Below are positions 1 to 14,391 of a stretch of 64,000 nt of DNA, one piece after another; the stretch's first letter is position 1, and the number at the start of each line of letters is the position of its first letter. Under the pieces are notes generated by a model. The model did no database searches. It saw only the letters and a program-made list of their open reading frames with translations, and was not told the origin of the DNA. Made by a program: the position numbers and the translations under genes. The stretch is from Gadus chalcogrammus (Eukaryota; Chordata; Actinopteri; Gadiformes; Gadidae): assembly GCF_026213295.1 (NCBI RefSeq), contig NC_079424.1, forward strand, positions 14,832,815-14,896,814. The letters run 5' to 3'.

Positions 1-1398
<1,398 letters not shown>

Positions 1399-1400
1399 TT

Positions 1401-1500
1401 NNNNNNNNNNNNNNNNNNNNNNNNNNNNNNNNNNNNNNNNNNNNNNNNNNNNNNNNNNNNNNNNNNNNNNNNNNNNNNNNNNNNNNNNNNNNNNNNNNNN
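1401..1500. other. Assembly gap (100 N)
   Basis: A run of exactly 100 N, the conventional size for a scaffold gap of unknown length. The two bases before it no longer match the col2a1 duplicate. The sequence after it is the outer end of the left palindrome arm, so two unrelated contig ends are joined here. Confidence 0.99.
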
Positions 1501-3187
1501 TTATAGTAAATGTTCACCTAAACAACAACACCAACTTCCACAGCCAAGCAACTTGCTGTCTTTACTTGAATGCAGAAAAAAAACAGCACATATATAAGGA
1601 ACATTGTATACATAAACTATGATCCTAAATAGAAGACTTGTACCAATCCAGTTCACCACATAGGACAATGGAATAGAGAGTTGCTCTGCTACATTTGCTA
1701 ACACGTTGTAAAGGGTGTAACTGTACACAACTATTAGTTCATCACCTGATAGAGAGACCTGACGCGACATGCAAGCGATCACCGTCCTGCAAAACAATCT
1801 TGAGACATTGTATTAACATTGGAATGCCAAAGGCCATCAAAAGATTTGTCAGTGACTGGCCGAGTACGAAAGTATATAGAAAGTATTGATGTTATGTTAT
1901 GCAATTTACCAATTTAATTAAACCAGTGTTGATGTAAGTGCAATTAAAAAAGATAGATATAGATATATCTATATAAATATAATCTGTAATATCAAATAAA
2001 GATTGTGTAAAGTTAAGTTTATGGGAGAATATCATTCATTGGTGATAACTCACGCAGAAAGAATAAGGCTTTGGGAAAAATGTGTGTCACAAAAACCAAG
2101 AAAGACCAATTGGTAGCTCCACTCAGTGCAGCTCATAAATAACTGTACTCAGGGGATTAATTATGATTTCCATTAGCAGAGAGACACTCAAGCATAAAGA
2201 CCTTGTTAATATTGCCTCCAAAGATGGCAATAATTGAACCATTTCTAAATGTGGTCTTAATTTGAATAAAGCTGTAAGGATGGCAAGCTGCAGATTCTCC
2301 TTCAAAACAATGACAGCTGATTTGCTACAGCTTTGTCTGAACATAATTCACAATCCTGAGTGGCTTTCCAAAATTTACATTCAACTCATTTGAAAATACA
2401 TGACTAGCCTGATGACCTTGAAATTAAAAAATATATTAAAATAATAATGATACGATAAACGATAAAATATTCACAAGCAGCAAAAAATCATCAGTGAATT
2501 TAACGAGGTAAAACCTTCATCTTACTGCAGGTCAATGTTCTTAAAGGTTGTCGTAATGAGAAAAAAAACTCCTCCTTTTAGTTCTTGGCCAAAACAAAAA
2601 TGCCTGCTGTTGTTTCAATTAATCTTGCTGCTACCGGCAGGCCATCCCCCCCAGCGCATCCCATTCACCTGCCTGAACACCTCCAAATCAGCGTCCGGTC
2701 TCCCTGTATGGGTGTCTGTGTGTGAGGCACTTTCGGTCCATTTCATCCTCTGTTAAAGGTGCTTGTTGGCGGTCAGTGAGCCAGAACAGCGGACGTACGG
2801 ATGGCTCAACGCTGGGAGATTAAAGGACAAGCCGCATGCAAAGAAGAAAGGAACGGACCAAAAGGAAAAAGGGAGGAATCGATCACGCAGCTGCTAAAGG
2901 CTGTTTGCTAAGATCTCACCAATACTCATGTGAAAAGGGAGTCTGTGTTTCACCGGGAAATTACGAAATGTAATTTAAAACAACAGCACATGAGCAATTT
3001 TCTTGACAACAAAAGAAAACCCCTGTGGGCACCATAGAAACAGTCTAAAGGGCAAATTCATGTCTTGCCTGCCAAGTCAACTGGACTGGTTCCATCCAAA
3101 TAGGAGAGGCTGAAGATATCAGCATTCCCCAGAATCCTTGGATCAATCCCAATCGTTCCAACCCCCTCCACCCCCGCCGGGTTTGGC

Positions 3188-4071
3188 CTAGAACCCGGTG
3201 CTCAGCGTGTCCGTCTCCGTGGGGACCTTCTTCGGGCTGGGCAGACTCTTCAGGTACTCCAGGTGCCTCCGGGACTCGGCCTGGTTCTGCCTCACGTAGT
3301 ACACCACGTACACGATCACCATGAAGAACCACACGAACATGGTGACCAGCATGGCCACGTCGGTGGTCTTGCGCTGCATGCTGCAGAAGTTCACCCCGGC
3401 GTCCAGCAGCTTGACCAGCGGCTGGCCCGCGTGCTCCCCCTGCTGCTGCGCCCCGGGGGCTCCTCCCAGCGGCTCCCCTCCCCGACTCCCCCGCCGCGCA
3501 CCGAGGTCTCGCACACGATGCCGTTGACCGTCTCGGCCTCCAGGTTGAGCGCCTCCACCAGTTCCTGCAGGGCGCAGTCGCAGTGCCACGGGTTGTGGAA
3601 AAGCCGCGTCTTGGCGCGCGTGGCCCCAAAGTCCTGCCGGCTGGCGCGCCTCAGCTGGTTGTGGGACAGGTCCAGCAGCCGCAGCTCGGGCCCCAGGTGG
3701 CGCAGGGCCCCCGACGCCAGCGTCTCCATGCGGTTGTGCGACAGGTAGAGGTCCCGCAGGAGGGGCAGCTCGGCGAAGGCGGCCTCGGGCACCAGCCGGA
3801 TGTAGTTGTTCTCCAGGTGCAGGGCCACGGTCTCCGCCGGGAGGCCGGACGGGACCTCGGCCAGGCCGGCGTCGGAGCACCACACCGTGGCCGTGTCCCA
3901 GTCACAGCGGCACTTCTCGGGGCACGGGTCGTCGGCGGTGAGGGGGCGCCAGGCCGCGGAGGACAGGAGGAAGGAGCACAGCAGCCAGAATGAGGTTGGG
4001 GACGCTGGGCTACGTTGGCCAGCGGTCCCAGCGGCGCCGTCACATCTCTCCTCGCTCCAGCCTGTCGGCAT
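3188..4071 (-). pseudogene. Frameshifted copy of the LRRC3-family gene in the left arm
   Basis: Same gene as 13507-14391, read from the ATG at 4071 to the TAG at 3188-3190, but 884 nt instead of 885. One G is missing from a C5G5 run (here C5G4 on the gene strand, near 3451-3455). The frame is correct through the LRRs and most of the C-terminal cap up to the residues EEPPG, then shifts. It ends after about 20 foreign residues at 3391, which removes the last LRRCT cysteine, the membrane segment and the conserved tail. Everything downstream of the deletion is still present and undegraded in another frame. A lone homopolymer deletion in an otherwise identical copy points to sequencing or assembly error, not natural pseudogenisation. 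Confidence 0.85.
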
Positions 4072-4220
4072 CGCCTCACCATAGCACCCGGCCGAGGTCC
4101 AGGGTCTGATCACACACACTCACTACACACAGACACGTGCGTGTCTGTGTGTGCGTGCTGAGCCTGTCGAAGAGGGAACGTGTGGTCAGGAGTGGTAACG
4201 AGGAGACATTTTGTCTCTCC

Positions 4221-4327
<107 letters not shown>

Positions 4328-5788
4328 GCACGCACACTCACAGTAATGCTCCTACTTATTCTCACTGGCATAACATAAGCTCACACTGTGAACTACATCT
4401 GAATGAAGGATGATTGAGATTGTTTCTGTGTGATTCACAAGTTCCTGAATATAATGCATATTTTTGAGGCAGTGAGATAGACAGTGCAATGTTCAGATCT
4501 ATTTGAATAACAGATGAATACAATCGCTGTTTAATGGTAGAAGAACACAAGCCACAATTAACTGTTCACAATCAATACTGAACCTTTTGTACATTTTTCT
4601 TAGTATGAATCATTTCGTCATCATAATCTTTACTTAAAATGAAAAAAAAAAATTGCCATTATTAATCATCAGCCAATGACGGGATGGGAGCAGCAACTTC
4701 AACTGTTCCCCATAATTGAATGATTTAGAAAGGTTTTCCATTATGGTCATGGATTACCTTGATATATGTGAGGGATGTTGGATCGATAGCCAAATTGGTC
4801 ATTGACACACCATTGCAGACAAGAACATCCATCATTCCTGTCTCCTTCTGTGTCAATATATAATATATGGCACTTGCGTTGAGCCTCTTCTGTTCTTTGG
4901 TATCCACGTTTGGAGCAAAGCATTGATAAGCAACTCTTAGCAAAGGCTCATCCAGTTAGTCTTCCTTTAAAATGTAGGTTCATGTTCATCATTTTCACAT
5001 TTAGAGGAAATGTATGCCATTTCACTGGGTTGTAGTTTTCAAATACAGACAGACCTGCTAAATATTAAGGCTACATCGAATCACTAATTACAGAGCTCAA
5101 ATTGCATAAAAAGATCAGAGCATGTCTTTTTTGCTAATCTGCATATCAAGTTGCCAGATATCAAAAATATGCTGCTGCTGTTTCTATCTCATTTCAGCTG
5201 TCCGACCACAGCATGACCTACATTTTGTTGATCGTTATATTATTTCACTCCACTGCCTGCCATTCATCAACACATGAGATAGCCTAAACACCGATCCAAT
5301 CCAAATTCCTTCTGACATTTTTTGTTACTCACGTTTCCCTTTTTTGCCTTACTACATAAGTTAGGCCCATACATATTATGAATTCATGCATCACTTATGA
5401 TGATTAATTAATGGTCTCAAACTCACGAGTGTACATCCTTAAGACGACGAATAAAGTGCAGGACAGATGGTCACTCCACAATCTCTGAAGGGAGGAAGGA
5501 CCAACTCACGAAGAGACTGCATTTAAATGTCGTACACAATGAATTTACGATTTCTTATTTTGTTTCCCATTTAACTACAACCACACAAATCATTTTAAAG
5601 CTACACATTCTGGATACAAATGACGGTGTTCGCATTCTTTATACTTGTTTTGAACATATTTACATTAAATTCACCCATGAGGAAAAACACAGCCAGTGCG
5701 CATAGACTGTAATGAAAACAGCGAGGAAACTTTGAACGACGGTATAAACGTAACGTTCCTTATTTATTTTATAAAGTTATTATAGCGG

Positions 5789-5847
5789 TAATGTGTTATT
5801 TATCGTGTATATGTAACCGTTAAATATACACGATAAATAACACGTTA
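5789..5847. repeat. Small inverted repeat (23-bp arms), left arm
   Basis: 5789-5811 and 5825-5847 are reverse complements with a single mismatched pair, separated by 13 nt. The core arm reads gtgttatttatcgtgtata. It could be a miniature element relic or simply a local hairpin; no terminal duplication is obvious. Confidence 0.8.
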
Positions 5848-8780
5848 AGGTGAAACTTATACATAAGGGAGAAGTGTTTCTAATCAATTACCTGCAGAAG
5901 CCCGTTGTCCTCAAGTTGACATCCAGTGACGACCAATTAGACCGTCTCTCTCTCCTCCCAGTCGGTCGGATATATTAGACAAGTCCGAGATGGAACCGAG
6001 CTAAACAAGCTTATTTGAAATATAGACCCTCGGTTGCGATGTCTGTTTTATTATTGCCACGTTAGAGACCCTGAGTTGTGTCATCTCTTGGTCAAACCCA
6101 GCAAGACACTTGCCAACACTGCCTAGAAGGGGACGTCTCTCAATCCCCTCCCTCTCTCTCGCTCGCTCGCTCCCTCTCACCTCGCGCTCTCTCTCAAACC
6201 TCACCTCGCGCTCTCTCACCCTCCTGCATGTCATCCTGCACACACACGCACAACAGTGTTGTTGTGCGCGTGTTTTAAATTTACAATGGAAAATATTGCC
6301 CCCTCTGTTTTATTAAACCTCGTTTCCGACTAATGTAATACAATTTTAGTTAATATAAGATTTGTAAATTGATACCTTCATTTTGTAAAAAAAAACGAAA
6401 CAAAACACATAGAATATGCACACGCACGCGCGAGAACACAAACGCAAATAAATGCTTAAGATTGACAGAAACACCCTGAGGACATGTGCTTCCTTCCTCT
6501 ACCTGCCTGCTCCTGCAGCCTAAGTTTGAATTTATATGCGCCCAACTGTCTAGGCGCGGAGAGCTTGGGACAGGTCCGACTGTCAGCACGATGACCCACA
6601 TTATCTCTCCTCCATCAATGTGTCCTGCTGCTGCCATCCACATTAGGAACAGAATACAACCTGGCTTTTCGTACTTTTGACAAACTTTTTTTCTAGTAGT
6701 TAAAGTTTCTGTGAGTCTTCTTGTCCCTGTTGATAGTGAAATAGTGATTTGTGATGGTGACTATTTGGAATCTGTTGAAAAGGATCCATAAAGGACAGTC
6801 GGGAAGGCAACCATATCTCATTGTGGATAAAGCACACAATTACATGTATTGTGTACATATCTGCCCAATGAAATGAGACAAAACCAGAGTGAGATCTACA
6901 AAAAATAACAATCAATCAATTTGAAATATAGAATTTACAACAAGTGGTAATGCCCCTCTGTATGAATCGTTAACGCAAACAACAACTACTATTCATACAA
7001 ATTTCATGACAGCAAACAATTTGAACAATTAGTGCCTGAGTCACCGCATGGGAACGGGACAGTAATAGAGAGCCCACTCCATCAGGAAACGCCCACCTCA
7101 ATGACAGCTGGTCGCAGAGCCATCATGTCCTCTAGAAGCTTCTGGGGTGGACACCAGGCTCTCAGCAAACATGGGGGGGGGGGGGGGCGCGAAGAATCTA
7201 GCATAAGAAGATGATGATTTGAAAGCCCCGGGCAGAAACCTTTTTCCTCACAAGATGTGGAGTGGGAAAACTGACTGTGACTGTGTCAGTGTGATCGTCT
7301 TAAAAAGATGATCTAGAGAGTGACAAGAAAAAAATATAGACAGCGAGAGAGAGACAGAGACAGAGAGTGAGAAAGAGATGAAAATAGAGAGTGTGAATGT
7401 GCAGTGGAGGCGATAATACCCGGGGGGCTGAATCCACTAACAAAAGGGCAGACTGGGGGAAGGTGTTCCAATGTAATGCTCGCAAGCCATTTTATTCCAC
7501 AGGATGGCCAACCGGGACTCCGAAACGACCTACTCTACAAGATCAACGCAAAAGCACTGCTCGGTTGCATCTGTCATTCAAATCTATTGGTCTAACTGGA
7601 AGAGAACACAAAAAGGGTCTCTTGACCAGATGGCAGGAAGCTTGTTTCAGTGTGCAGTGTATTTCACGACACAGCCTGGAAGCAGCTATGCTAACAAGTG
7701 CTGTACAAACAGAAAGGCCTGCTCTTGGGGCAGTGCAAAATGCTGACCAAAATGTGTCACAATGCAACACCTTCTGGAAGGTATGCAGTAATATGGTTTG
7801 TCAAGCTTGTGGCTTGAACTGAAATGACATTTGCTGGAAAAGCAGTGTTATACATTACTTAATAATTTCTTCAACATTTTATTTCCATGCCATGAATGCC
7901 ACCCTGGGTTTGTACGACTCAAGTCCTGTCCTTATCAGATCAGAGGGAGGAGATTAAAACATGGTCAGCAACATGTGACTAGCACCAGGATTGTGTCATA
8001 CCTCCATTCCAGTTGATTAGATCGAGAGCTTGGCTCGAATCCAACCAAAACCACATGAATACCAATAATGCTGAAACTGGAGTGTGTAGACCTACTTGTA
8101 CAAGATGGAGGGACAGGCGCAAATGGTGTGTGTGTGTGTGTGTGTGTGTTAACGTGTGTGCGTCTGGACTGGTGAAAGGCTTTCCATCAAGAGAGGATAT
8201 ACTCCTTTCACGACAGTTAAATCAACGTTTGCCTTGAGCAAAATGACAGACGAAGATTTTTCGTGCATCTGAAAACGCTACAGGCCCAAATGGTGTGGAG
8301 AGTGGTTCTGTATTACCTCGAGAAGGAATAGCAGTAATCACGAGCCGTTTCGATAAGGGGTTTCTGTGTTGGGCAGCATGGGGGAGGAAGGAACAGCTTG
8401 TGAAGGGCCATCAAAAGACTGGATGCTGAGCAGCTCTGACAGATGTAATTAACAATGAAATGAAACAATTAGCTGCCTGCTTCGACATTGGCTCACTGAT
8501 GAGTTTTGCACAACGAGGGAATAAAAAAGAAGGGGGCTAAACAATGAAATTACCGAGCAATTATGCACAGTAGTAATGGGGTGAGCATCTGGGAGGAGAC
8601 ACAAAATTGCGACCTCTAAAGATGGCGGAATATTGTGGCACATTTAATACGGCAATCAATGAGTGTTCACCCACTTCATTAAGTGTAAATTAAATGAACC
8701 GTTCTTCTCATATACTAAAATATAATATGGCAGACAAGTAGAATCGCCTCTTCGTGCCAATGAGAAATGTATTTCTCTGG

Positions 8781-8790
8781 GTGGATTAAT
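8781..8790. other. Palindrome centre (10-bp non-paired spacer)
   Basis: The ten bases gtggattaat separate the arms. The flanking bases ...ttctctgg and ccagagaa... are exact reverse complements. The spacer itself does not pair as a continuous stem. Such a tight turn is typical of a foldback or read-through chimera; real large palindromes usually have longer spacers, though short ones exist. Confidence 0.9.
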
Positions 8791-11560
8791 CCAGAGAAAT
8801 ACATTTCTCATTGGCACGAAGAGGCGATTCTACTTGTCTGCCATATTATATTTTAGTATATGAGAAGAACGGTTCATTTAATTTACACTTAATGAAGTGG
8901 GTGAACACTCATTGATTGCCGTATTAAATGTGCCACAATATTCCGCCATCTTTAGAGGTCGCAATTTTGTGTCTCCTCCCAGATGCTCACCCCATTACTA
9001 CTGTGCATAATTGCTCGGTAATTTCATTGTTTAGCCCCCTTCTTTTTTATTCCCTCGTTGTGCAAAACTCATCAGTGAGCCAATGTCGAAGCAGGCAGCT
9101 AATTGTTTCATTTCATTGTTAATTACATCTGTCAGAGCTGCTCAGCATCCAGTCTTTTGATGGCCCTTCACAAGCTGTTCCTTCCTCCCCCATGCTGCCC
9201 AACACAGAAACCCCTTATCGAAACGGCTCGTGATTACTGCTATTCCTTCTCGAGGTAATACAGAACCACTCTCCACACCATTTGGGCCTGTAGCGTTTTC
9301 AGATGCACGAAAAATCTTCGTCTGTCATTTTGCTCAAGGCAAACGTTGATTTAACTGTCGTGAAAGGAGTATATCCTCTCTTGATGGAAAGCCTTTCACC
9401 AGTCCAGACGCACACACGTTAACACACACACACACACACACACACCATTTGCGCCTGTCCCTCCATCTTGTACAAGTAGGTCTACACACTCCAGTTTCAG
9501 CATTATTGGTATTCATGTGGTTTTGGTTGGATTCGAGCCAAGCTCTCGATCTAATCAACTGGAATGGAGGTATGACACAATCCTGGTGCTAGTCACATGT
9601 TGCTGACCATGTTTTAATCTCCTCCCTCTGATCTGATAAGGACAGGACTTGAGTCGTACAAACCCAGGGTGGCATTCATGGCATGGAAATAAAATGTTGA
9701 AGAAATTATTAAGTAATGTATAACACTGCTTTTCCAGCAAATGTCATTTCAGTTCAAGCCACAAGCTTGACAAACCATATTACTGCATACCTTCCAGAAG
9801 GTGTTGCATTGTGACACATTTTGGTCAGCATTTTGCACTGCCCCAAGAGCAGGCCTTTCTGTTTGTACAGCACTTGTTAGCATAGCTGCTTCCAGGCTGT
9901 GTCGTGAAATACACTGCACACTGAAACAAGCTTCCTGCCATCTGGTCAAGAGACCCTTTTTGTGTTCTCTTCCAGTTAGACCAATAGATTTGAATGACAG
10001 ATGCAACCGAGCAGTGCTTTTGCGTTGATCTTGTAGAGTAGGTCGTTTCGGAGTCCCGGTTGGCCATCCTGTGGAATAAAATGGCTTGCGAGCATTACAT
10101 TGGAACACCTTCCCCCAGTCTGCCCTTTTGTTAGTGGATTCAGCCCCCCGGGTATTATCGCCTCCACTGCACATTCACACTCTCTATTTTCATCTCTTTC
10201 TCACTCTCTGTCTCTGTCTCTCTCTCGCTGTCTATATTTTTTTCTTGTCACTCTCTAGATCATCTTTTTAAGACGATCACACTGACACAGTCACAGTCAG
10301 TTTTCCCACTCCACATCTTGTGAGGAAAAAGGTTTCTGCCCGGGGCTTTCAAATCATCATCTTCTTATGCTAGATTCTTCGCGCGCCCCCCCCCCCCCCA
10401 TGTTTGCTGAGAGCCTGGTGTCCACCCCAGAAGCTTCTAGAGGACATGATGGCTCTGCGACCAGCTGTCATTGAGGTGGGCGTTTCCTGATGGAGTGGGC
10501 TCTCTATTACTGTCCCGTTCCCATGCGGTGACTCAGGCACTAATTGTTCAAATTGTTTGCTGTCATGAAATTTGTATGAATAGTAGTTGTTGTTTGCGTT
10601 AACGATTCATACAGAGGGGCATTACCACTTGTTGTAAATTCTATATTTCAAATTGATTGATTGTTATTTTTTGTAGATCTCACTCTGGTTTTGTCTCATT
10701 TCATTGGGCAGATATGTACACAATACATGTAATTGTGTGCTTTATCCACAATGAGATATGGTTGCCTTCCCGACTGTCCTTTATGGATCCTTTTCAACAG
10801 ATTCCAAATAGTCACCATCACAAATCACTATTTCACTATCAACAGGGACAAGAAGACTCACAGAAACTTTAACTACTAGAAAAAAAGTTTGTCAAAAGTA
10901 CGAAAAGCCAGGTTGTATTCTGTTCCTAATGTGGATGGCAGCAGCAGGACACATTGATGGAGGAGAGATAATGTGGGTCATCGTGCTGACAGTCGGACCT
11001 GTCCCAAGCTCTCCGCGCCTAGACAGTTGGGCGCATATAAATTCAAACTTAGGCTGCAGGAGCAGGCAGGTAGAGGAAGGAAGCACATGTCCTCAGGGTG
11101 TTTCTGTCAATCTTAAGCATTTATTTGCGTTTGTGTTCTCGCGCGTGCGTGTGCATATTCTATGTGTTTTGTTTCGTTTTTTTTTACAAAATGAAGGTAT
11201 CAATTTACAAATCTTATATTAACTAAAATTGTATTACATTAGTCGGAAACGAGGTTTAATAAAACAGAGGGGGCAATATTTTCCATTGTAAATTTAAAAC
11301 ACGCGCACAACAACACTGTTGTGCGTGTGTGTGCAGGATGACATGCAGGAGGGTGAGAGAGCGCGAGGTGAGGTTTGAGAGAGAGCGCGAGGTGAGAGGG
11401 AGCGAGCGAGCGAGAGAGAGGGAGGGGATTGAGAGACGTCCCCTTCTAGGCAGTGTTGGCAAGTGTCTTGCTGGGTTTGACCAAGAGATGACACAACTCA
11501 GGGTCTCTAACGTGGCAATAATAAAACAGACATCGCAACCGAGGGTCTATATTTCAAATA

Positions 11561-11680
11561 AGCTTGTTTAGCTCGGTTCCATCTCGGACTTGTCTAATAT
11601 ATCCGACCGACTGGGAGGAGAGAGAGACGGTCTAATTGGTCGTCACTGGATGTCAACTTGAGGACAACGGGCTTCTGCAG
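11561..11680 (+). other. Possible 5' UTR exon of the LRRC3-family gene (speculative)
   Basis: A GC-richer patch ending in gcttctgcag followed by gtaattg, which looks like a 5' splice site at 11681. A pyrimidine tract and acag at 13403-13414 could be the matching acceptor just upstream of the coding start. LRRC3-type genes commonly have non-coding upstream exons with all coding sequence in the last exon. This is inference from splice-like motifs only. The mirror copy in the left arm lies near 5892-6011. Confidence 0.2.
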
Positions 11681-11724
11681 GTAATTGATTAGAAACACTT
11701 CTCCCTTATGTATAAGTTTCACCT

Positions 11725-11783
11725 TAACGTGTTATTTATCGTGTATATTTAACGGTTACATATACACGATAAATAACACATTA
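11725..11783. repeat. Small inverted repeat (23-bp arms), right arm
   Basis: Mirror copy of the hairpin at 5789-5847, starting taacgtgttat at 11725. Confidence 0.8.
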
Positions 11784-13246
11784 CCGCTATAATAACTTTA
11801 TAAAATAAATAAGGAACGTTACGTTTATACCGTCGTTCAAAGTTTCCTCGCTGTTTTCATTACAGTCTATGCGCACTGGCTGTGTTTTTCCTCATGGGTG
11901 AATTTAATGTAAATATGTTCAAAACAAGTATAAAGAATGCGAACACCGTCATTTGTATCCAGAATGTGTAGCTTTAAAATGATTTGTGTGGTTGTAGTTA
12001 AATGGGAAACAAAATAAGAAATCGTAAATTCATTGTGTACGACATTTAAATGCAGTCTCTTCGTGAGTTGGTCCTTCCTCCCTTCAGAGATTGTGGAGTG
12101 ACCATCTGTCCTGCACTTTATTCGTCGTCTTAAGGATGTACACTCGTGAGTTTGAGACCATTAATTAATCATCATAAGTGATGCATGAATTCATAATATG
12201 TATGGGCCTAACTTATGTAGTAAGGCAAAAAAGGGAAACGTGAGTAACAAAATAAATGTCAGAAGGAATTTGGATTGGATCGGTGTTTAGGCTATCTCAT
12301 GTGTTGATGAATGGCAGGCAGTGGAGTGAAATAATATAACGATCAACAAAATGTAGGTCATGCTGTGGTCGGACAGCTGAAATGAGATAGAAACAGCAGC
12401 AGCATATTTTTGATATCTGGCAACTTGATATGCAGATTAGCAAAAAAGACATGCTCTGATCTTTTTATGCAATTTGAGCTCTGTAATTAGTGATTCGATG
12501 TAGCCTTAATATTTAGCAGGTCTGTCTGTATTTGAAAACTACAACCCAGTGAAATGGCATACATTTCCTCTAAATGTGAAAATGATGAACATGAACCTAC
12601 ATTTTAAAGGAAGACTAACTGGATGAGCCTTTGCTAAGAGTTGCTTATCAATGCTTTGCTCCAAACGTGGATACCAAAGAACAGAAGAGGCTCAACGCAA
12701 GTGCCATATATTATATATTGACACAGAAGGAGACAGGAATGATGGATGTTCTTGTCTGCAATGGTGTGTCAATGACCAATTTGGCTATCGATCCAACATC
12801 CCTCACATATATCAAGGTAATCCATGACCATAATGGAAAACCTTTCTAAATCATTCAATTATGGGGAACAGTTGAAGTTGCTGCTCCCATCCCGTCATTG
12901 GCTGATGATTAATAATGGCAATTTTTTTTTTTCATTTTAAGTAAAGATTATGATGACGAAATGATTCATACTAAGAAAAATGTACAAAAGGTTCAGTATT
13001 GATTGTGAACAGTTAATTGTGGCTTGTGTTCTTCTACCATTAAACAGCGATTGTATTCATCTGTTATTCAAATAGATCTGAACATTGCACTGTCTATCTC
13101 ACTGCCTCAAAAATATGCATTATATTCAGGAACTTGTGAATCACACAGAAACAATCTCAATCATCCTTCATTCAGATGTAGTTCACAGTGTGAGCTTATG
13201 TTATGCCAGTGAGAATAAGTAGGAGCATTACTGTGAGTGTGCGTGC

Positions 13247-13355
<109 letters not shown>

Positions 13356-13506
13356 GGAGAGAGACAAAATGTCTCCTCGTTACCACTCCTGACCACACGT
13401 TCCCTCTTCGACAGGCTCAGCACGCACACACAGACACGCACGTGTCTGTGTGTAGTGAGTGTGTGTGATCAGACCCTGGACCTCGGCCGGGTGCTATGGT
13501 GAGGCG

Positions 13507-14391
13507 ATGCCGACAGGCTGGAGCGAGGAGAGATGTGACGGCGCCGCTGGGACCGCTGGCCAACGTAGCCCAGCGTCCCCAACCTCATTCTGGCTGCTGT
13601 GCTCCTTCCTCCTGTCCTCCGCGGCCTGGCGCCCCCTCACCGCCGACGACCCGTGCCCCGAGAAGTGCCGCTGTGACTGGGACACGGCCACGGTGTGGTG
13701 CTCCGACGCCGGCCTGGCCGAGGTCCCGTCCGGCCTCCCGGCGGAGACCGTGGCCCTGCACCTGGAGAACAACTACATCCGGCTGGTGCCCGAGGCCGCC
13801 TTCGCCGAGCTGCCCCTCCTGCGGGACCTCTACCTGTCGCACAACCGCATGGAGACGCTGGCGTCGGGGGCCCTGCGCCACCTGGGGCCCGAGCTGCGGC
13901 TGCTGGACCTGTCCCACAACCAGCTGAGGCGCGCCAGCCGGCAGGACTTTGGGGCCACGCGCGCCAAGACGCGGCTTTTCCACAACCCGTGGCACTGCGA
14001 CTGCGCCCTGCAGGAACTGGTGGAGGCGCTCAACCTGGAGGCCGAGACGGTCAACGGCATCGTGTGCGAGACCTCGGTGCGCGGCGGGGGAGTCGGGGAG
14101 GGGAGCCGCTGGGAGGAGCCCCCGGGGGCGCAGCAGCAGGGGGAGCACGCGGGCCAGCCGCTGGTCAAGCTGCTGGACGCCGGGGTGAACTTCTGCAGCA
14201 TGCAGCGCAAGACCACCGACGTGGCCATGCTGGTCACCATGTTCGTGTGGTTCTTCATGGTGATCGTGTACGTGGTGTACTACGTGAGGCAGAACCAGGC
14301 CGAGTCCCGGAGGCACCTGGAGTACCTGAAGAGTCTGCCCAGCCCGAAGAAGGTCCCCACGGAGACGGACACGCTGAGCACCGGGTTCTAG
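13507..14391 (+). CDS. LRRC3-family leucine-rich-repeat transmembrane protein
   Basis: A 294-residue single-exon reading frame. After a long N-terminus comes a hydrophobic signal segment (about residues 28-40, FWLLCSFLLSSAA). The LRRNT cap has C50, C54, C56 and C65. About three LRRs span residues 78-150 (LYLSHNRM, LLDLSHNQL). The LRRCT cap begins HNPWHCDCALQEL (C164, C166, with C187 and C230). One membrane helix lies at about 239-260, followed by a tail containing RRHLEYLKSLPS. The KTTDVAMLVTMF...YVVYYVRQNQ block and that tail are hallmarks of LRRC3/LRRC3B/LRRC3C, proteins of about 257-259 residues. Here a Gly/Glu/Gln-rich insert (about 191-215) lengthens the LRRCT region. Family membership is firm; which paralogue is not. 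The biochemical role is not established from sequence. I chose the ATG at 13507 because it is the first in frame. An out-of-frame ATG lies 11 nt upstream at 13496. The gene is very GC-rich compared with its surroundings and points toward col2a1 (convergent). Confidence 0.9.
   Translation: MPTGWSEERCDGAAGTAGQRSPASPTSFWLLCSFLLSSAAWRPLTADDPCPEKCRCDWDTATVWCSDAGLAEVPSGLPAETVALHLENNYIRLVPEAAFAELPLLRDLYLSHNRMETLASGALRHLGPELRLLDLSHNQLRRASRQDFGATRAKTRLFHNPWHCDCALQELVEALNLEAETVNGIVCETSVRGGGVGEGSRWEEPPGAQQQGEHAGQPLVKLLDAGVNFCSMQRKTTDVAMLVTMFVWFFMVIVYVVYYVRQNQAESRRHLEYLKSLPSPKKVPTETDTLSTGF

Noticed and set aside
13585..14316. 243-residue minus-strand frame antisense to the LRRC3-family gene, and a 279-residue plus-strand frame from 13695
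   Set aside because: Long shadow frames caused by very high GC at third positions. No domain is visible, whereas the 13507 frame has caps, LRRs and a membrane helix.
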